64,000 nucleotides of DNA from an uncultured Oscillospiraceae bacterium (GTDB taxonomy: Bacteria; Bacillota; Clostridia; Oscillospirales; Oscillospiraceae). Made by a program: the position numbers and the translations under genes. Below the pieces are notes generated by a model. That model had not been told where the DNA came from and did not search any database. It worked only from the letters and a program-made list of their open reading frames with translations. Where the stretch lies: contig CAKTIM010000006.1 in assembly GCA_934565795.1 (NCBI GenBank), positions 1 through 64,000 on the forward strand, in the 5' to 3' direction. Of this stretch, positions 40,638 through 50,220 are shown piece by piece (the first letter of the stretch is position 1; each line of letters starts with the position of its first letter).

Positions 40638-42050
40638 TTATAAGCCGAGAGCCTTGCGCCAGGTCTGGATATAGCTCTTGGCCTGGGCCTCGGTGCTGCC
40701 CTCGGCGGCCATGCGCAGCAGCGGCTCGGTGCCGGAGAAGCGGCAGATGACCCAGCTTCCGTCGGCAAAATAGACCTTGCAGCCATCCTCGCGGCTGACG
40801 TGGTCGATTTCCGCGTCAAAGTCCGGCAGCTGCTTCTGCATGAACAGCACATCCTTCAGCTCGTCCTTGCGCTCCGGGCGCATGGTGAAGGAGGTATCCT
40901 CATAATAGAGCTTGCCGTATTTTTCGGTGATTTCCCGATAGAGCTGGGACACGGACTTTTCGGTGACCGCCAGCATTTCCACCAGCAGCGCCGCGGCATA
41001 AATGCCGTCCTTGCCCGCGATATGGCCCCGCACGGCCAGGCCGCCGGAGGACTCGCCGCCGATGATGGCGCCGGTTTCGGCCATCTTGGCGGAGATGAAC
41101 TTGAAGCCCACGGGAACCTCATAGCACTTTTCACCAAAGTCCGCCGCCACCCGATCCAGCAGGTGGGTGGTGGAGTTGTTGCGCACACAGGGGCCAGTCC
41201 AGCCACGGTATTTCAGCAGGTAGTAATACAGCAGCACCAGCAGGGTATTAGCGGGAACGTAGTTGCCGTTCTCGTCAATCACGCCCAGGCGGTCGGCGTC
41301 GCCGTCGGTGGCCACGCCCAGGCTGCAATGGTTATCCAGCACGTAATTGCTCAGCAGGCCCAGGGTGCCCTCGCTGGGGGCGGGCATCTTGCCGCCGAAC
41401 AGGGTATCGTGCTGCTCGTGGATCACATCCACATCGCACCGGCAGGTGAGCAGGATGGTACGCAGGCTGCTCTGGCTGACGCCGTACATGGGGTCGATGG
41501 CAATGCGCAGGTGGGAATTCTTGATCCTATCCACATCCACGAAGTGCAGAATGCTGTCGATATACTCGTTGAAGGGATAAATCTCGGTAATCAGCCCCTG
41601 CTGCATGGCCTGGTCATAATCCACGCAGGGGATTTTATCCGGGTCGACCTGCTGGATGTGGGCCTCGATCTTGGCGGTGACGGTCTGGTCGGCATCCCGG
41701 CCGCCGGCGGTGAATACCTTGATGCCATTGTAGATGGCGGGGTTATGGCTGGCGGTGACGGCCATGCCATAGGGCAGCTCCAGCTGCTTGACGGTGAACA
41801 TGATCAGCGGCGTGGGGGAGGAACGGTTGACCACCATGGGGTGATAGCCGTAGCCCGCCAGCACCTCCGCCGCCCAGTGGGCGGCCTCCTTGGACAGGAA
41901 ACGGCGGTCATAGCCCACGCAGACCTTCGCGCCCTCCAGACCCTCGGACTTCATCAGGCCGCACAGCCCGGCGGCCACCAGTCGGATATTTGCCTTGGTG
42001 AATTCATCGGCGATGACTGCCCGCCAGCCGCCGGTACCGAATTTGATCAT
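40638..42050 (-). CDS. phosphoglucomutase/phosphomannomutase
   Basis: A 470-aa alpha-D-phosphohexomutase. The phosphoserine loop VTASHNPAIYNGIK lies near residue 100-112, the metal loop ATDGDADRLGV near residue 240, the sugar-binding loop GGESSGG near 325, and the phosphate-binding loop RFSGTEPLLRM near residue 440. It interconverts hexose 1- and 6-phosphates. Directly downstream of a GH94 phosphorylase, it should turn the released glucose 1-phosphate (or a similar ester) into the 6-phosphate. The gap to the phosphorylase is 12 bases. Confidence 0.95.
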   Translation of the reverse strand: MIKFGTGGWRAVIADEFTKANIRLVAAGLCGLMKSEGLEGAKVCVGYDRRFLSKEAAHWAAEVLAGYGYHPMVVNRSSPTPLIMFTVKQLELPYGMAVTASHNPAIYNGIKVFTAGGRDADQTVTAKIEAHIQQVDPDKIPCVDYDQAMQQGLITEIYPFNEYIDSILHFVDVDRIKNSHLRIAIDPMYGVSQSSLRTILLTCRCDVDVIHEQHDTLFGGKMPAPSEGTLGLLSNYVLDNHCSLGVATDGDADRLGVIDENGNYVPANTLLVLLYYYLLKYRGWTGPCVRNNSTTHLLDRVAADFGEKCYEVPVGFKFISAKMAETGAIIGGESSGGLAVRGHIAGKDGIYAAALLVEMLAVTEKSVSQLYREITEKYGKLYYEDTSFTMRPERKDELKDVLFMQKQLPDFDAEIDHVSREDGCKVYFADGSWVICRFSGTEPLLRMAAEGSTEAQAKSYIQTWRKALGL

Positions 42051-42062
42051 AATGCGCTCTCC

Positions 42063-44444
42063 TTATCCCATTACAACTTCAATATTTGCCACGCTGCCCG
42101 GCTGCTGCACCGGGATGCGCTCCACCTCCGCGCCGTTGAGCTTCACGGAGGCCACACCCTTTTCCACGCCCTTGGGGTTGGTTACGTGGATGTGGTACTG
42201 CGCGCCGCGCCACTTGCGATCCACGGAGAATTCCTTCCAGTCGGCGGGGATGCAGGGATCCACCGTCAGGCTGTCGTAATCCGGCCGGATGCCCAGCATG
42301 TACTGGGTGGCGGCGTAGTAGGCCCAGCCGGAGGAGCCGGTCATAAAGGGATGATGGGCCTCGCCGAAGGTGGTGTGATCCTTGCCGGAGACGAACTGGC
42401 AATAGGTATAGGGCTCTGCCAGGCGGGTCTCGATGTCGTCATTTTGCAGGGCGGGACACAGGGAATTATAGAACTTCATGGCACGGCTGCCCCGGCCCAG
42501 GATGGCCTCGGCGCACCATGCCCAGGGGTTGGGATGGCTGAAGATAGCGCCGTTCTCCTTCAGGCCCGGATACACCCGGGTGACAAAGCCGATGGAATCG
42601 TCCGGCACAGTGAAGCAGGGGGCGTTGAGCATCAGGCCGTACTGGGTGAACAGGTACTCGTCCACCGCGTCCATGGCGGCCTTGCCGTGCTCCGCGTCTG
42701 CCACGCCGGACAGCACCGCCCAGGTGTTGCTCTCCATGTGCACCCGGCCCTCGGTGTCGTTCTGGGTGCCGATCTTGCGGTTCTGGGCGGTGATGCCCCG
42801 GATATACCACTTGCCGTCCCACAGCACCTTTTCGCTGATGGCCTTGACCTGCTGAGCCATGGCGGTGTAGTGGGCTGCGTCCTCCTGGCGGCCAAGCTTT
42901 TCCGCCAGGGTGATGAAGTTCAGCAGCGCCCAGTGGTGCAGGAAGCTGACCATGGCGCTCTCGCCGCCGCCCAGGTTCAGGCAGTCGTTCCAGTCTGCCC
43001 GCAGGCCCTTACAGATGCCGTTGATGCCCACCTGACGGGCGGAGAAGTCCAGGATGTGCTTCATATGCTCGTAGACGGTGCCCTCGCCGCCGTCGGCATA
43101 GGTAATCACCTCGTCGGCAAAGCCCAGCTCGCCGGTCTCCTTGATGTAGGAGACGATGCTGCCCACCAGCCACAGCGCGTCGTCGGCGCAGGCATCCTTG
43201 ATGCCGTGGACGATGCTGCTCTTATCCGGGGTGGGAACCACGGTGGGGGACTTGAAGGACTGCTGCTTTTCGTCCGGCTCGAACCAGCGCGGCTCAAACA
43301 GGTGCAGGCCATAGCCCTCGGTGGTCAGCGCCCGCAGCAGCTCCACAATGCGGCTGCGGCACTTGGCGGGATTGGAATGGGGAATAGTCATGGCATCCTG
43401 GGCGGTATCCCGGTAGCCCAGGCCCACCCGGCCGCCCACCTCGATGAAGGAGGTGAACCGGGAGAACATGACATTGATCTCGCTCTGATACAGGTTCCAG
43501 ATATTCAGCTCGGTGTTCATGCCCTCGTTGGGGGTGTGCACCTGTAGGCAGCTCAGCTTCTCGTCCCAGATCTTTGCCGTGCGGGCAAAATCCTCGGCGC
43601 ATTTGGCGGAAGTATACTTCTGGCGCATGGCCTTACCGGCCTCGATGCCGCCCTCGCCCAGCAGGTAGATCAGCTCCACCTGCTCGCCGGGCTGCAAGAC
43701 CAGCTTCTTGCGCAGGCAGCCGCAGTGGTTGCCGCCCTTCTGGAAGCTGCCATGGCACTCGCCGCTTTCCACCACGATGGGATTGCGCTCGGAGCGGTAA
43801 TGGCCGATGAAGGTATCGCGCAGGCAGTCGAAGCCGTCGGGGGTAAAATTGGAGGTAAAGAACTGGTAGCCGGTTTCTTCATAATAGAGGTCATGCTCGA
43901 TCACGCCGTCCTCATACCGGCTTCCGGCGGCGTACAGGCTCATCTGGAAATTCTGGTTGTCCATGGCGATCTGATGGAAGCTGAATTCCAGATAGGAGAA
44001 CACGGACAGGTCGCGCACCCGGTCGGTATCGTTGCGCAGGGTAACCCGCCAGATCTCCACCGGGTCATCCACGGCCACAAACAGGGTCTGCTCGGCGTCG
44101 ATGCCGGAGTAATCGCAGTGGTACTTGCTGTAGCTCAGACCGTGGCGGCAGGAGTAGTGCTCCTTGGGCTTGCCCACGGGCTGCCAGGACACCGTCCAGT
44201 AGTCGCCGCTCTCATTATCCCGCAGGTAAACATAGTGGCCGGGGCCGTCCATGGGGACGCCGTTGGGGCGGAAGCGGGTGATCCGATGGTATTCCGGGGA
44301 TTTATACAGCAGATAGCCCCCGGCGGTGTGGTTGAACACACCGTACATATCCTTTAAGCCAATGTAGTTTGTCCAGGAAACTGGAACATCCACCCGGTCG
44401 ATGACATACTCCCGGTTGGCGTTGTCGAAGTAACCATAGCGCAT
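42063..44444 (-). CDS. GH94 glycoside phosphorylase (cellobiose/chitobiose phosphorylase type)
   Basis: A 793-aa enzyme of glycoside hydrolase family 94, which splits beta-linked disaccharides with phosphate to give a sugar 1-phosphate and a free sugar. The N-terminal beta-sandwich begins MRYGYFDNANREYVIDRVD. The helical barrel holds the general acid in GLRADWNDCLNLGG near residue 485, and the conserved GGRVGLGYRDTAQD and EGRVHMESNTWAVLSG. Length is typical. Whether it prefers cellobiose or another beta-disaccharide cannot be told. The neighbours are a mutase and a sugar ABC transporter. Confidence 0.93.
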   Translation of the reverse strand: MRYGYFDNANREYVIDRVDVPVSWTNYIGLKDMYGVFNHTAGGYLLYKSPEYHRITRFRPNGVPMDGPGHYVYLRDNESGDYWTVSWQPVGKPKEHYSCRHGLSYSKYHCDYSGIDAEQTLFVAVDDPVEIWRVTLRNDTDRVRDLSVFSYLEFSFHQIAMDNQNFQMSLYAAGSRYEDGVIEHDLYYEETGYQFFTSNFTPDGFDCLRDTFIGHYRSERNPIVVESGECHGSFQKGGNHCGCLRKKLVLQPGEQVELIYLLGEGGIEAGKAMRQKYTSAKCAEDFARTAKIWDEKLSCLQVHTPNEGMNTELNIWNLYQSEINVMFSRFTSFIEVGGRVGLGYRDTAQDAMTIPHSNPAKCRSRIVELLRALTTEGYGLHLFEPRWFEPDEKQQSFKSPTVVPTPDKSSIVHGIKDACADDALWLVGSIVSYIKETGELGFADEVITYADGGEGTVYEHMKHILDFSARQVGINGICKGLRADWNDCLNLGGGESAMVSFLHHWALLNFITLAEKLGRQEDAAHYTAMAQQVKAISEKVLWDGKWYIRGITAQNRKIGTQNDTEGRVHMESNTWAVLSGVADAEHGKAAMDAVDEYLFTQYGLMLNAPCFTVPDDSIGFVTRVYPGLKENGAIFSHPNPWAWCAEAILGRGSRAMKFYNSLCPALQNDDIETRLAEPYTYCQFVSGKDHTTFGEAHHPFMTGSSGWAYYAATQYMLGIRPDYDSLTVDPCIPADWKEFSVDRKWRGAQYHIHVTNPKGVEKGVASVKLNGAEVERIPVQQPGSVANIEVVMG

Positions 44445-44629
44445 TACAAACTCCTCCTGTTTTGAGCGTTTTGGGTGCTTTCAGTATACCCCAAAGCCAC
44501 CCCCCTTTGATAGGCCTAAAAATGCAGCTTCTTGTCTATCCTTGTCCGCTTTTCCCCCGAGTGAACAAAAAAGCCCCCGGCAGCCCCTGCTTCCTTTGGA
44601 GGAAGCGGCAAAAAATAGTATGTACCGTC

Positions 44630-45478
44630 TCAAAGGCTCCCGGTCTGCGCCAGCTGCAAAAAGGACTGCGCAATAGGGCGCAGCGGCTCTCCCCTGCGCC
44701 AGATCAGTAAAATCTTGGTTTTCAGGGCATCCTCTGCAAGGGGGCAGACATGCAGCCCGCTGCACAGATGCTGCATGGACTGGGGGAAAATGGCAGTGGC
44801 CAGCCCCGCCTCCGCCCACTGCATCGCACCGCGGGCATCGTCGCAAAGGCAGAATACCTCCGGCTCCAGCCCCTGGGCGTGGAAGGCATCCAGCAGGAAG
44901 CGCTCGTAGCGCCGGTAGAGGATCAGCGAGCAGCCCGCCAAATCGGAAAGCCGAAGCACACCCGGCGCAAAGGGAGCGGCGGAGACGGCAATCATCGGCT
45001 CCTCCCGCAGCACCAGATGCTCCACCTCGTCCAGCCGCAGGGGCGTGCGCACCACGGACAGGTCGATGATCCCATTGAGCAGAAGGGAATACAGCGAGAA
45101 GCTGGGGCCGTCGTGCACCTCAAAGTGCACCGTCGGGTTCCGGCGGGAAAAATCGGAGATAATCGGCATCATGGGGACGACGGTGGTGGAGGTCATGCCC
45201 AGCCGCAGCACCTGCCGCTGCCCGATCTGGCTGACCTCCAGCCTGGCAGAATCCGCAAACCGCAGCAGCTCCCCGGCCCGCTGGTACAATAGCTTCCCCG
45301 CCTCCGTAAGGGTCACGCCCTGGCGGCTCCGCTGAAACAGCTGCACTCCAAGCTCCTCCTCCAGTCCCCGCAGCTGATAGCTCAGGGGCGGCTGGGAAAG
45401 ATGCAGCTGCCGGGCCGCCTCGCTGATGCTGCCGGTTTCGGCAATTTTTCGGAAATATTCCAGCTGTCGGATATCCAT
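44630..45478 (-). CDS. LysR-family transcriptional regulator
   Basis: A 282-aa LysR regulator with the winged helix at residues 1-60 (MDIRQLEYFRKIAETGSISEAARQL, then QPPLSYQLRGLEEELG) and a periplasmic-binding-like effector domain. It is divergent from an ABC exporter pair; the interval of 174 bases contains a dyad at 45579-45593. It probably activates that operon in response to a small ligand. Confidence 0.93.
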   Translation of the reverse strand: MDIRQLEYFRKIAETGSISEAARQLHLSQPPLSYQLRGLEEELGVQLFQRSRQGVTLTEAGKLLYQRAGELLRFADSARLEVSQIGQRQVLRLGMTSTTVVPMMPIISDFSRRNPTVHFEVHDGPSFSLYSLLLNGIIDLSVVRTPLRLDEVEHLVLREEPMIAVSAAPFAPGVLRLSDLAGCSLILYRRYERFLLDAFHAQGLEPEVFCLCDDARGAMQWAEAGLATAIFPQSMQHLCSGLHVCPLAEDALKTKILLIWRRGEPLRPIAQSFLQLAQTGSL

Positions 45479-45578
45479 AGCTATCCCTCCGTAAAATCAT
45501 TTCGTGCTTCACTGATCCCAGCCCCTTCCCCGCGCCATCTGCTGCGATATAAAAATAATATGGCGCTGGCATGAAAAC

Positions 45579-45612
45579 GATATTATTCATATCTATCATA
45601 CTGTGCTATACT
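45579..45612 (+). promoter_or_regulatory. LysR box and promoter of the ABC exporter operon
   Basis: GATAT-N5-ATATC at 45579-45593 is a LysR-like dyad. It overlaps the weak -35 region (TATTCA at 45584-45589), which is 17 bases from TATACT at 45607-45612. A good -10 with a poor -35 suits activation by LysR. Confidence 0.55.
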
Positions 45613-45652
45613 ATCTCTGTCAATAAAATATAAGAGATGGGAATGAGAGAAA

Positions 45653-47401
45653 TTGAAAAAGCTATCCGTCTACCTGAAACGGTACACGGCACAGAGCATT
45701 CTGGCACCGCTGTTCAAGCTGCTGGAGGTGGTGTTCGATCTGCTGGTGCCCCTGGTTGTGGCGTGGATGATCAACCTGGGCGTGGGAAACAACGACCGGG
45801 GCGTACTGACGCAGTGCTTCTTCATCCTGATCGGCATGGCGCTGCTGGGGCTTGCGTGCAGCATCACGGCGCAGTTCTTTGCCGCCAGGGCCAGCACGGG
45901 CTTTGCCGCAGACCTGCGCCAGGCCGTGTTTGACCACATTCAGCGCTTTTCCTTTACGGAGCTGGATACCCTGGGTGCGGACACCATGATCACCCGGCTG
46001 ACCACGGACATCAACCAGGTGCAGACCGGCGTGAACATGGGCCTGCGGCTGCTGCTGCGCAGCCCCTTTGTGGTGTTTGGTGCCCTTGTCACGGCCTTTA
46101 CCATCAACACCAGATGCGCGCTGATTTTTGCGGCGGCCATCCCGGTACTGTTCGTCGTGGTGTTTGCCATTATGCTGGTGAGCATCCCCCTGTTCAAAAA
46201 ATCCCAGGCGGCCCTTGACCGGGTAACCTGCCTGACCCGGGAGAACCTCACCGGCGTGCGGGTCATCCGGGCGTTCTGCCGGGAGAAGCAGTCCGTGGAG
46301 GAGTTTGACGAAAGCAACCAGGCCCTCACCCGGCTCAATGAATTTGTGGGGCGGATCTCTGCCCTGCTGAATCCCCTGACCTATGTGCTCATCAACATCG
46401 CAGCGGTGTTCCTCATTGACCGGGCTGCGGTGCAGGTGAACATCGGCAATATTGCCCAGGGCGACGTGGTGGCGCTGAACAACTACATGCTCCAGATCAT
46501 TGTGGAGCTGATCAAGCTGGCCTCCCTGATTATCACGTTGACCAAGTCCCTGGCCTGCGCCGGGCGGGTATCGGCGGTGCTGGAGCAGCAGCCCAGCATG
46601 GCCTATGCCGACAAGGAAGCACCCCAGGGCAGCAGCGAGAATGCAGTCTGCTTCGACCATGTGACCTTTACCTACCAGAATGCCGGTGCGCCCAGCCTGA
46701 TGGATATCAGCTTCCAGGCGAAGAAGGGACAGACCATTGGCATCATCGGCGGTACGGGCAGCGGCAAATCTACCCTGGTCAGCCTGATCCCCCGGTTCTA
46801 TGACCCCCAGGAGGGCACGGTATGCCTGAACGGCGTAAACGTCAGGGACGAGAGCCGGGAAGCGCTGTGCGCCAAGGTGGGCGTGGTGCAGCAGCGGGCG
46901 GTGCTTTTCCAGGGCAGCATCCGGGATAACCTCCGCTGGGGCAACGAAAACGCCAGCGACAATGAGCTGTGGGAGGCGCTGACCGCCGCCCAGGCGAAGG
47001 AGGTCGTGGAGGGTAAGCCCGGTCAGCTGGATTTCCAGCTGGAGCAGGGCGGCCGGAACCTGTCCGGCGGCCAGAAGCAGCGGCTGTCCATTGCACGGGC
47101 GCTGGTGAAGAAGCCGGAAATTCTCGTTCTGGACGACAGCTCCAGCGCCCTGGACTTTACCACCGACGCGGCCCTGCGCAAATCCATCCGAAATCTGGAC
47201 TATCCCGTGACCACCTTCCTGGTGTCCCAGCGCATTGCGTGCATCCAGCAGGCCGACCAAATTTTGGTGCTGGACAATGGCCATCTGGCCGGCTGCGGCA
47301 CCCATGAGGCGCTGCTGAAGGACTGCACGCTGTATCAGGAGATATTCGATTCTCAGTTCCCCGGCGAACGGCTGGCTGCAAAGGAGGCGGGTAAGCAATG
47401 A
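45653..47401 (+). CDS. ABC exporter half-transporter (first subunit)
   Basis: A 582-aa MsbA/BmrC-like protein. Six helices lie in residues 1-310, then the ATPase with Walker A GGTGSGKST near residue 365, signature LSGGQKQRLSIA and Walker B ILVLDDSSSALD (Asp-Ser in place of the catalytic Glu). The start is a TTG at 45653 giving the natural N-terminus MKKLSVYLKRY; no in-frame ATG fits, and the ribosome site is weak. The stop overlaps the next gene (ATGA). The degenerate catalytic site fits a heterodimer. Confidence 0.92.
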   Translation: MKKLSVYLKRYTAQSILAPLFKLLEVVFDLLVPLVVAWMINLGVGNNDRGVLTQCFFILIGMALLGLACSITAQFFAARASTGFAADLRQAVFDHIQRFSFTELDTLGADTMITRLTTDINQVQTGVNMGLRLLLRSPFVVFGALVTAFTINTRCALIFAAAIPVLFVVVFAIMLVSIPLFKKSQAALDRVTCLTRENLTGVRVIRAFCREKQSVEEFDESNQALTRLNEFVGRISALLNPLTYVLINIAAVFLIDRAAVQVNIGNIAQGDVVALNNYMLQIIVELIKLASLIITLTKSLACAGRVSAVLEQQPSMAYADKEAPQGSSENAVCFDHVTFTYQNAGAPSLMDISFQAKKGQTIGIIGGTGSGKSTLVSLIPRFYDPQEGTVCLNGVNVRDESREALCAKVGVVQQRAVLFQGSIRDNLRWGNENASDNELWEALTAAQAKEVVEGKPGQLDFQLEQGGRNLSGGQKQRLSIARALVKKPEILVLDDSSSALDFTTDAALRKSIRNLDYPVTTFLVSQRIACIQQADQILVLDNGHLAGCGTHEALLKDCTLYQEIFDSQFPGERLAAKEAGKQ

Positions 47402-49137
47402 AACAGGCAAAGGGAAACGGCGAAACCATGAAAAAGCTGTGGAACCGCATTGCCCGCTACCGGGCACTGCTGCTTCTGAGCATTGTGCTGGCAGCGGCAA
47501 CGGTGGTATTGCAGCTGTACGTGCCTATCCTCTTTGGCGACGCCATTGACAATATCGTGGCAGCGCATCGGGTGGATTTTGACAGGGTGCAGGTGTTCCT
47601 GCGGCGCGTGGTGCTGTTCGCGGTGCTCTCCGGCGTCACCGGCTGGGTGATGAGCGTTATCAATAACCGGGTGGTGTATCGGGTGGTGGAGGACATCCGC
47701 TCCCAGTCCATCCGCCATATTCAACGGCTGCCCCTGAGCTACCCTGACCGGCATGCCTCCGGCGATATTGTCAGCCGGGTCATTGCGGATGCGGACATTT
47801 TGTCCGACGGTCTGCTGCTGGGCTTTACCCAGCTGTTTTCCGGCGTGGTGACCATTGGGGTGACGCTGGTATTCATGTTCTCCAAGAATTTCTGGATCAC
47901 CCTGCTGGTCATCTGCCTGACGCCCCTGAGCTTCTGGGTGGCAAAATTCATTTCCTCCCACTCCTATGGCATGTTCCGCAAGCAGAGTGAGGCACGGGGC
48001 AGGCAGACGGCATTGATCGAGGAGATCATCGGCAATCAGAAGGTCGTCCGCGCCTACGGCTACGAGGAGCGGGCCTCCCGGCGGTTTGCGGCGGTGAACG
48101 AGGAGCTGAAAAAGTACAGCGCCCAGGCCATCTTCTACAGCAGCCTGACAAACCCCTGCACCCGCTTTGTGAACAACGTCATCTATGCCGGGGTCGCGCT
48201 GGTGGGCACGCTGCTGATTCCCGGCGGGGCGCTGACGGTTGGCGGCCTTTCTGTGCTGCTGTCCTACGCCAACCAGTATATGAAGCCCTTCAATGACATC
48301 AGCTCCGTCATTACGGAGATGCAGAACGCTCTGGCCTGCGCCGCTCGGCTGTTTGCCCTGCTGGAGGAGCCGGAGGAATGCGCCGACGCTGACGGGGAGA
48401 TCGCGCACCGGGAGGGGCGCGTAGAAATTGAAAACGTCAGCTTCAGCTATGACAAGTCCCGCCGCCTGATCGAGCATTTCAATCTGAATGTGAAGCCCGG
48501 TATGCGGGTGGCCATCGTCGGCCCCACCGGCTGCGGCAAGACCACCTTTATCAATCTTCTCATGCGGTTTTACGATGTGGACGGCGGCGAGATCCGGGTA
48601 GACGGCCAGGAGATCCGCACCCTCTCCCGTCACGCGCTGCGCTCCGGCTTCGGCATGGTGCTCCAGGATACCTGGATGAAGCAGGGAACCGTCCGGGAGA
48701 ATATCGCCTTCGGCAAGCCCGACGCCACCGACGAGGAGATCATCCGCGCCGCCAAGGAGGCGCACAGCTGGGAGTTCATCCGGCGGCTGCCCAAGGGGCT
48801 GGACACCGTGCTGTATGAGGACAGCATCAGCGGCGGCCAGAAGCAGCTTCTGTGCATCACCCGTGTGATGCTGACCCTGCCGCCCATGCTGATTCTGGAC
48901 GAAGCGACCTCCAGCATCGATACCCGCACGGAGGTGCTGATCCAAGAGGCTTTCGATAAGCTCATGGAGGGCCGCACCAGCTTCGTGGTAGCCCACCGGC
49001 TGAGCACCATCCGCAACGCAGACCTGATCCTGGTGATGCGCGACGGAAAGATCATCGAACAAGGCAGCCACGAAGAGCTGCTATCCAAGGGTGGCTTCTA
49101 CCACACCCTGTATAACAGCCAATTCCAAAAGGCATAA
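47398..49137 (+). CDS. ABC exporter half-transporter (second subunit)
   Basis: A 579-aa half-transporter with six helices (LLLLSIVLAAATVVL first) and an ATPase with Walker A GPTGCGKTT, signature ISGGQKQLLCI (degenerate after GGQ) and Walker B MLILDEATSSID with the catalytic Glu intact. It complements the degenerate site of the first subunit. Probable multidrug, lipid or peptide export under LysR control. Confidence 0.93.
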   Translation: MKQAKGNGETMKKLWNRIARYRALLLLSIVLAAATVVLQLYVPILFGDAIDNIVAAHRVDFDRVQVFLRRVVLFAVLSGVTGWVMSVINNRVVYRVVEDIRSQSIRHIQRLPLSYPDRHASGDIVSRVIADADILSDGLLLGFTQLFSGVVTIGVTLVFMFSKNFWITLLVICLTPLSFWVAKFISSHSYGMFRKQSEARGRQTALIEEIIGNQKVVRAYGYEERASRRFAAVNEELKKYSAQAIFYSSLTNPCTRFVNNVIYAGVALVGTLLIPGGALTVGGLSVLLSYANQYMKPFNDISSVITEMQNALACAARLFALLEEPEECADADGEIAHREGRVEIENVSFSYDKSRRLIEHFNLNVKPGMRVAIVGPTGCGKTTFINLLMRFYDVDGGEIRVDGQEIRTLSRHALRSGFGMVLQDTWMKQGTVRENIAFGKPDATDEEIIRAAKEAHSWEFIRRLPKGLDTVLYEDSISGGQKQLLCITRVMLTLPPMLILDEATSSIDTRTEVLIQEAFDKLMEGRTSFVVAHRLSTIRNADLILVMRDGKIIEQGSHEELLSKGGFYHTLYNSQFQKA

Positions 49138-49146
49138 AACAAATAC

Positions 49147-49192
49147 AGCCTCCGGGCGGGTCATTCTTCCATGACCCACCCGGAGGCTTTCT
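49147..49192 (+). terminator. terminator of the ABC exporter operon
   Basis: GCCTCCGGGCGGGTCA at 49148-49163 pairs with TGACCCACCCGGAGGC at 49172-49187 with one mismatch, followed by TTTCTCT. Confidence 0.85.
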
Positions 49193-49217
49193 CTATCCAA
49201 ATGCAAATCGAAGCCGC

Positions 49218-49264
49218 CCCGTAGACCAACTATGGAAAAGCCAAGCGGAAAGTTGGTCTACGGG
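49218..49264. repeat. perfect 14-bp inverted repeat, intergenic
   Basis: CCCGTAGACCAACT at 49218-49231 and AGTTGGTCTACGGG at 49251-49264 with a 19-base loop. It has no T-run and lies 20 bases after the operon terminator. The stem core GTAGACC resembles the GTAGGGG repeats elsewhere only weakly. Confidence 0.6.
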
Positions 49265-49293
49265 TTGGGCTTCACAGAAAATTCAAAAAATAC

Positions 49294-49322
49294 TTGAAAA
49301 AAATGGATACATATCGTATAAT
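49294..49322 (+). promoter_or_regulatory. sigma-A promoter of the binding protein / hybrid kinase operon
   Basis: TTGAAA at 49294-49299, 17 bases, TATAAT at 49317-49322. The leader to the first ATG is about 80 bases and has a CCCATT/AATGGG hairpin at 49341-49358. Confidence 0.75.
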
Positions 49323-49410
49323 TTAGTTACTTTTGCTATTCCCATTGGAGGAAATGGGCGCGAGGTCGTGTATTTTGCCTGTTTCTCCGTGTGCGCGAGG
49401 AGATTCCGTG

Positions 49411-50220
49411 ATGTTCAAGAAGCGAATCCTGATATTGATGCTGTGTCTGACGCTGCTGGCTGGTCTGTGGGGCTGCCAGGCGGAGGAGGAGCAGCCGTTG
49501 CCGCAGGTGGTGATCGGCTATAACGACTATCGCCCCTTTACCTATACCGACGAGGATAAAAAGCCCGCCGGGATCGATGTGGAGCTGGCCCAGGAGGCCT
49601 GCCGCCGGGCCGGGTATGAGCCGGTGTTCAAGCAGATCAGCTGGCACGACCGGGATGCGCTCCTGGCGGCCGGAGAGGTGGATTGCCTGTGGAGCTGCTA
49701 TTCCGTCAGCGGACGGGAGGAGCAGTACGACTGGGTTGGCCCGTACATGTTCAGCCGGCAGGTGGTGGCGGTTTTGCAGGACAACCCGATCCGCATGCTG
49801 CGCGACCTGGAGGGGCGGACGGTAGCGGTGAAGAGCGCCACCATGCCGGAGCGTATTTTTGTGGGGCAGACCGATGCAAGAATCCCAGAGGTGGAGGCAG
49901 TGTACTGCCTGGCGGATATGGAGGATGTGGTGGCCGCGCTGCGCGACGGCTATGTGGATGCCTGCGCCGGCTTTTCTGCCACGCTTACCGAGCTGCTGCA
50001 AAACAGCGGCGTTGGCTATCGGTTTCTGGATGAAAACCTGATCGTTTCAGATCTGGGCGTGGCGTTCCTGCCCGGAAGCTTCGAGGAGCTCCGGGCGGCG
50101 TTGGTCACGGTCCTGAATGAGATGCACCGCGACGGCACCACTGCCCGCATTTTAAGAAGCTATGGGCTCAATTCGACGGACGCCCTGGAGGGAATCAACC
50201 TTGCGAAAAAAGAAAATTGA
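49411..50220 (+). CDS. solute-binding lipoprotein, family 3 type
   Basis: A 269-aa lipoprotein. The signal MFKKRILILMLCLTLLAGLWGC ends in a lipobox (LWGC, lipid Cys22). The mature protein has the family 3 pattern: IGYNDYRPFTYTDEDKKPAGIDVELAQEACRRAG, LLAAGEVDCLWSCYS, and DLEGRTVAVKSATMPE. Typical ligands are amino acids or related small acids. The start ATG at 49411 has GAGGAG eight bases away. No permease gene follows; the next gene is a hybrid histidine kinase that overlaps its end, so the protein probably serves signalling rather than uptake. Confidence 0.92.
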   Translation: MFKKRILILMLCLTLLAGLWGCQAEEEQPLPQVVIGYNDYRPFTYTDEDKKPAGIDVELAQEACRRAGYEPVFKQISWHDRDALLAAGEVDCLWSCYSVSGREEQYDWVGPYMFSRQVVAVLQDNPIRMLRDLEGRTVAVKSATMPERIFVGQTDARIPEVEAVYCLADMEDVVAALRDGYVDACAGFSATLTELLQNSGVGYRFLDENLIVSDLGVAFLPGSFEELRAALVTVLNEMHRDGTTARILRSYGLNSTDALEGINLAKKEN

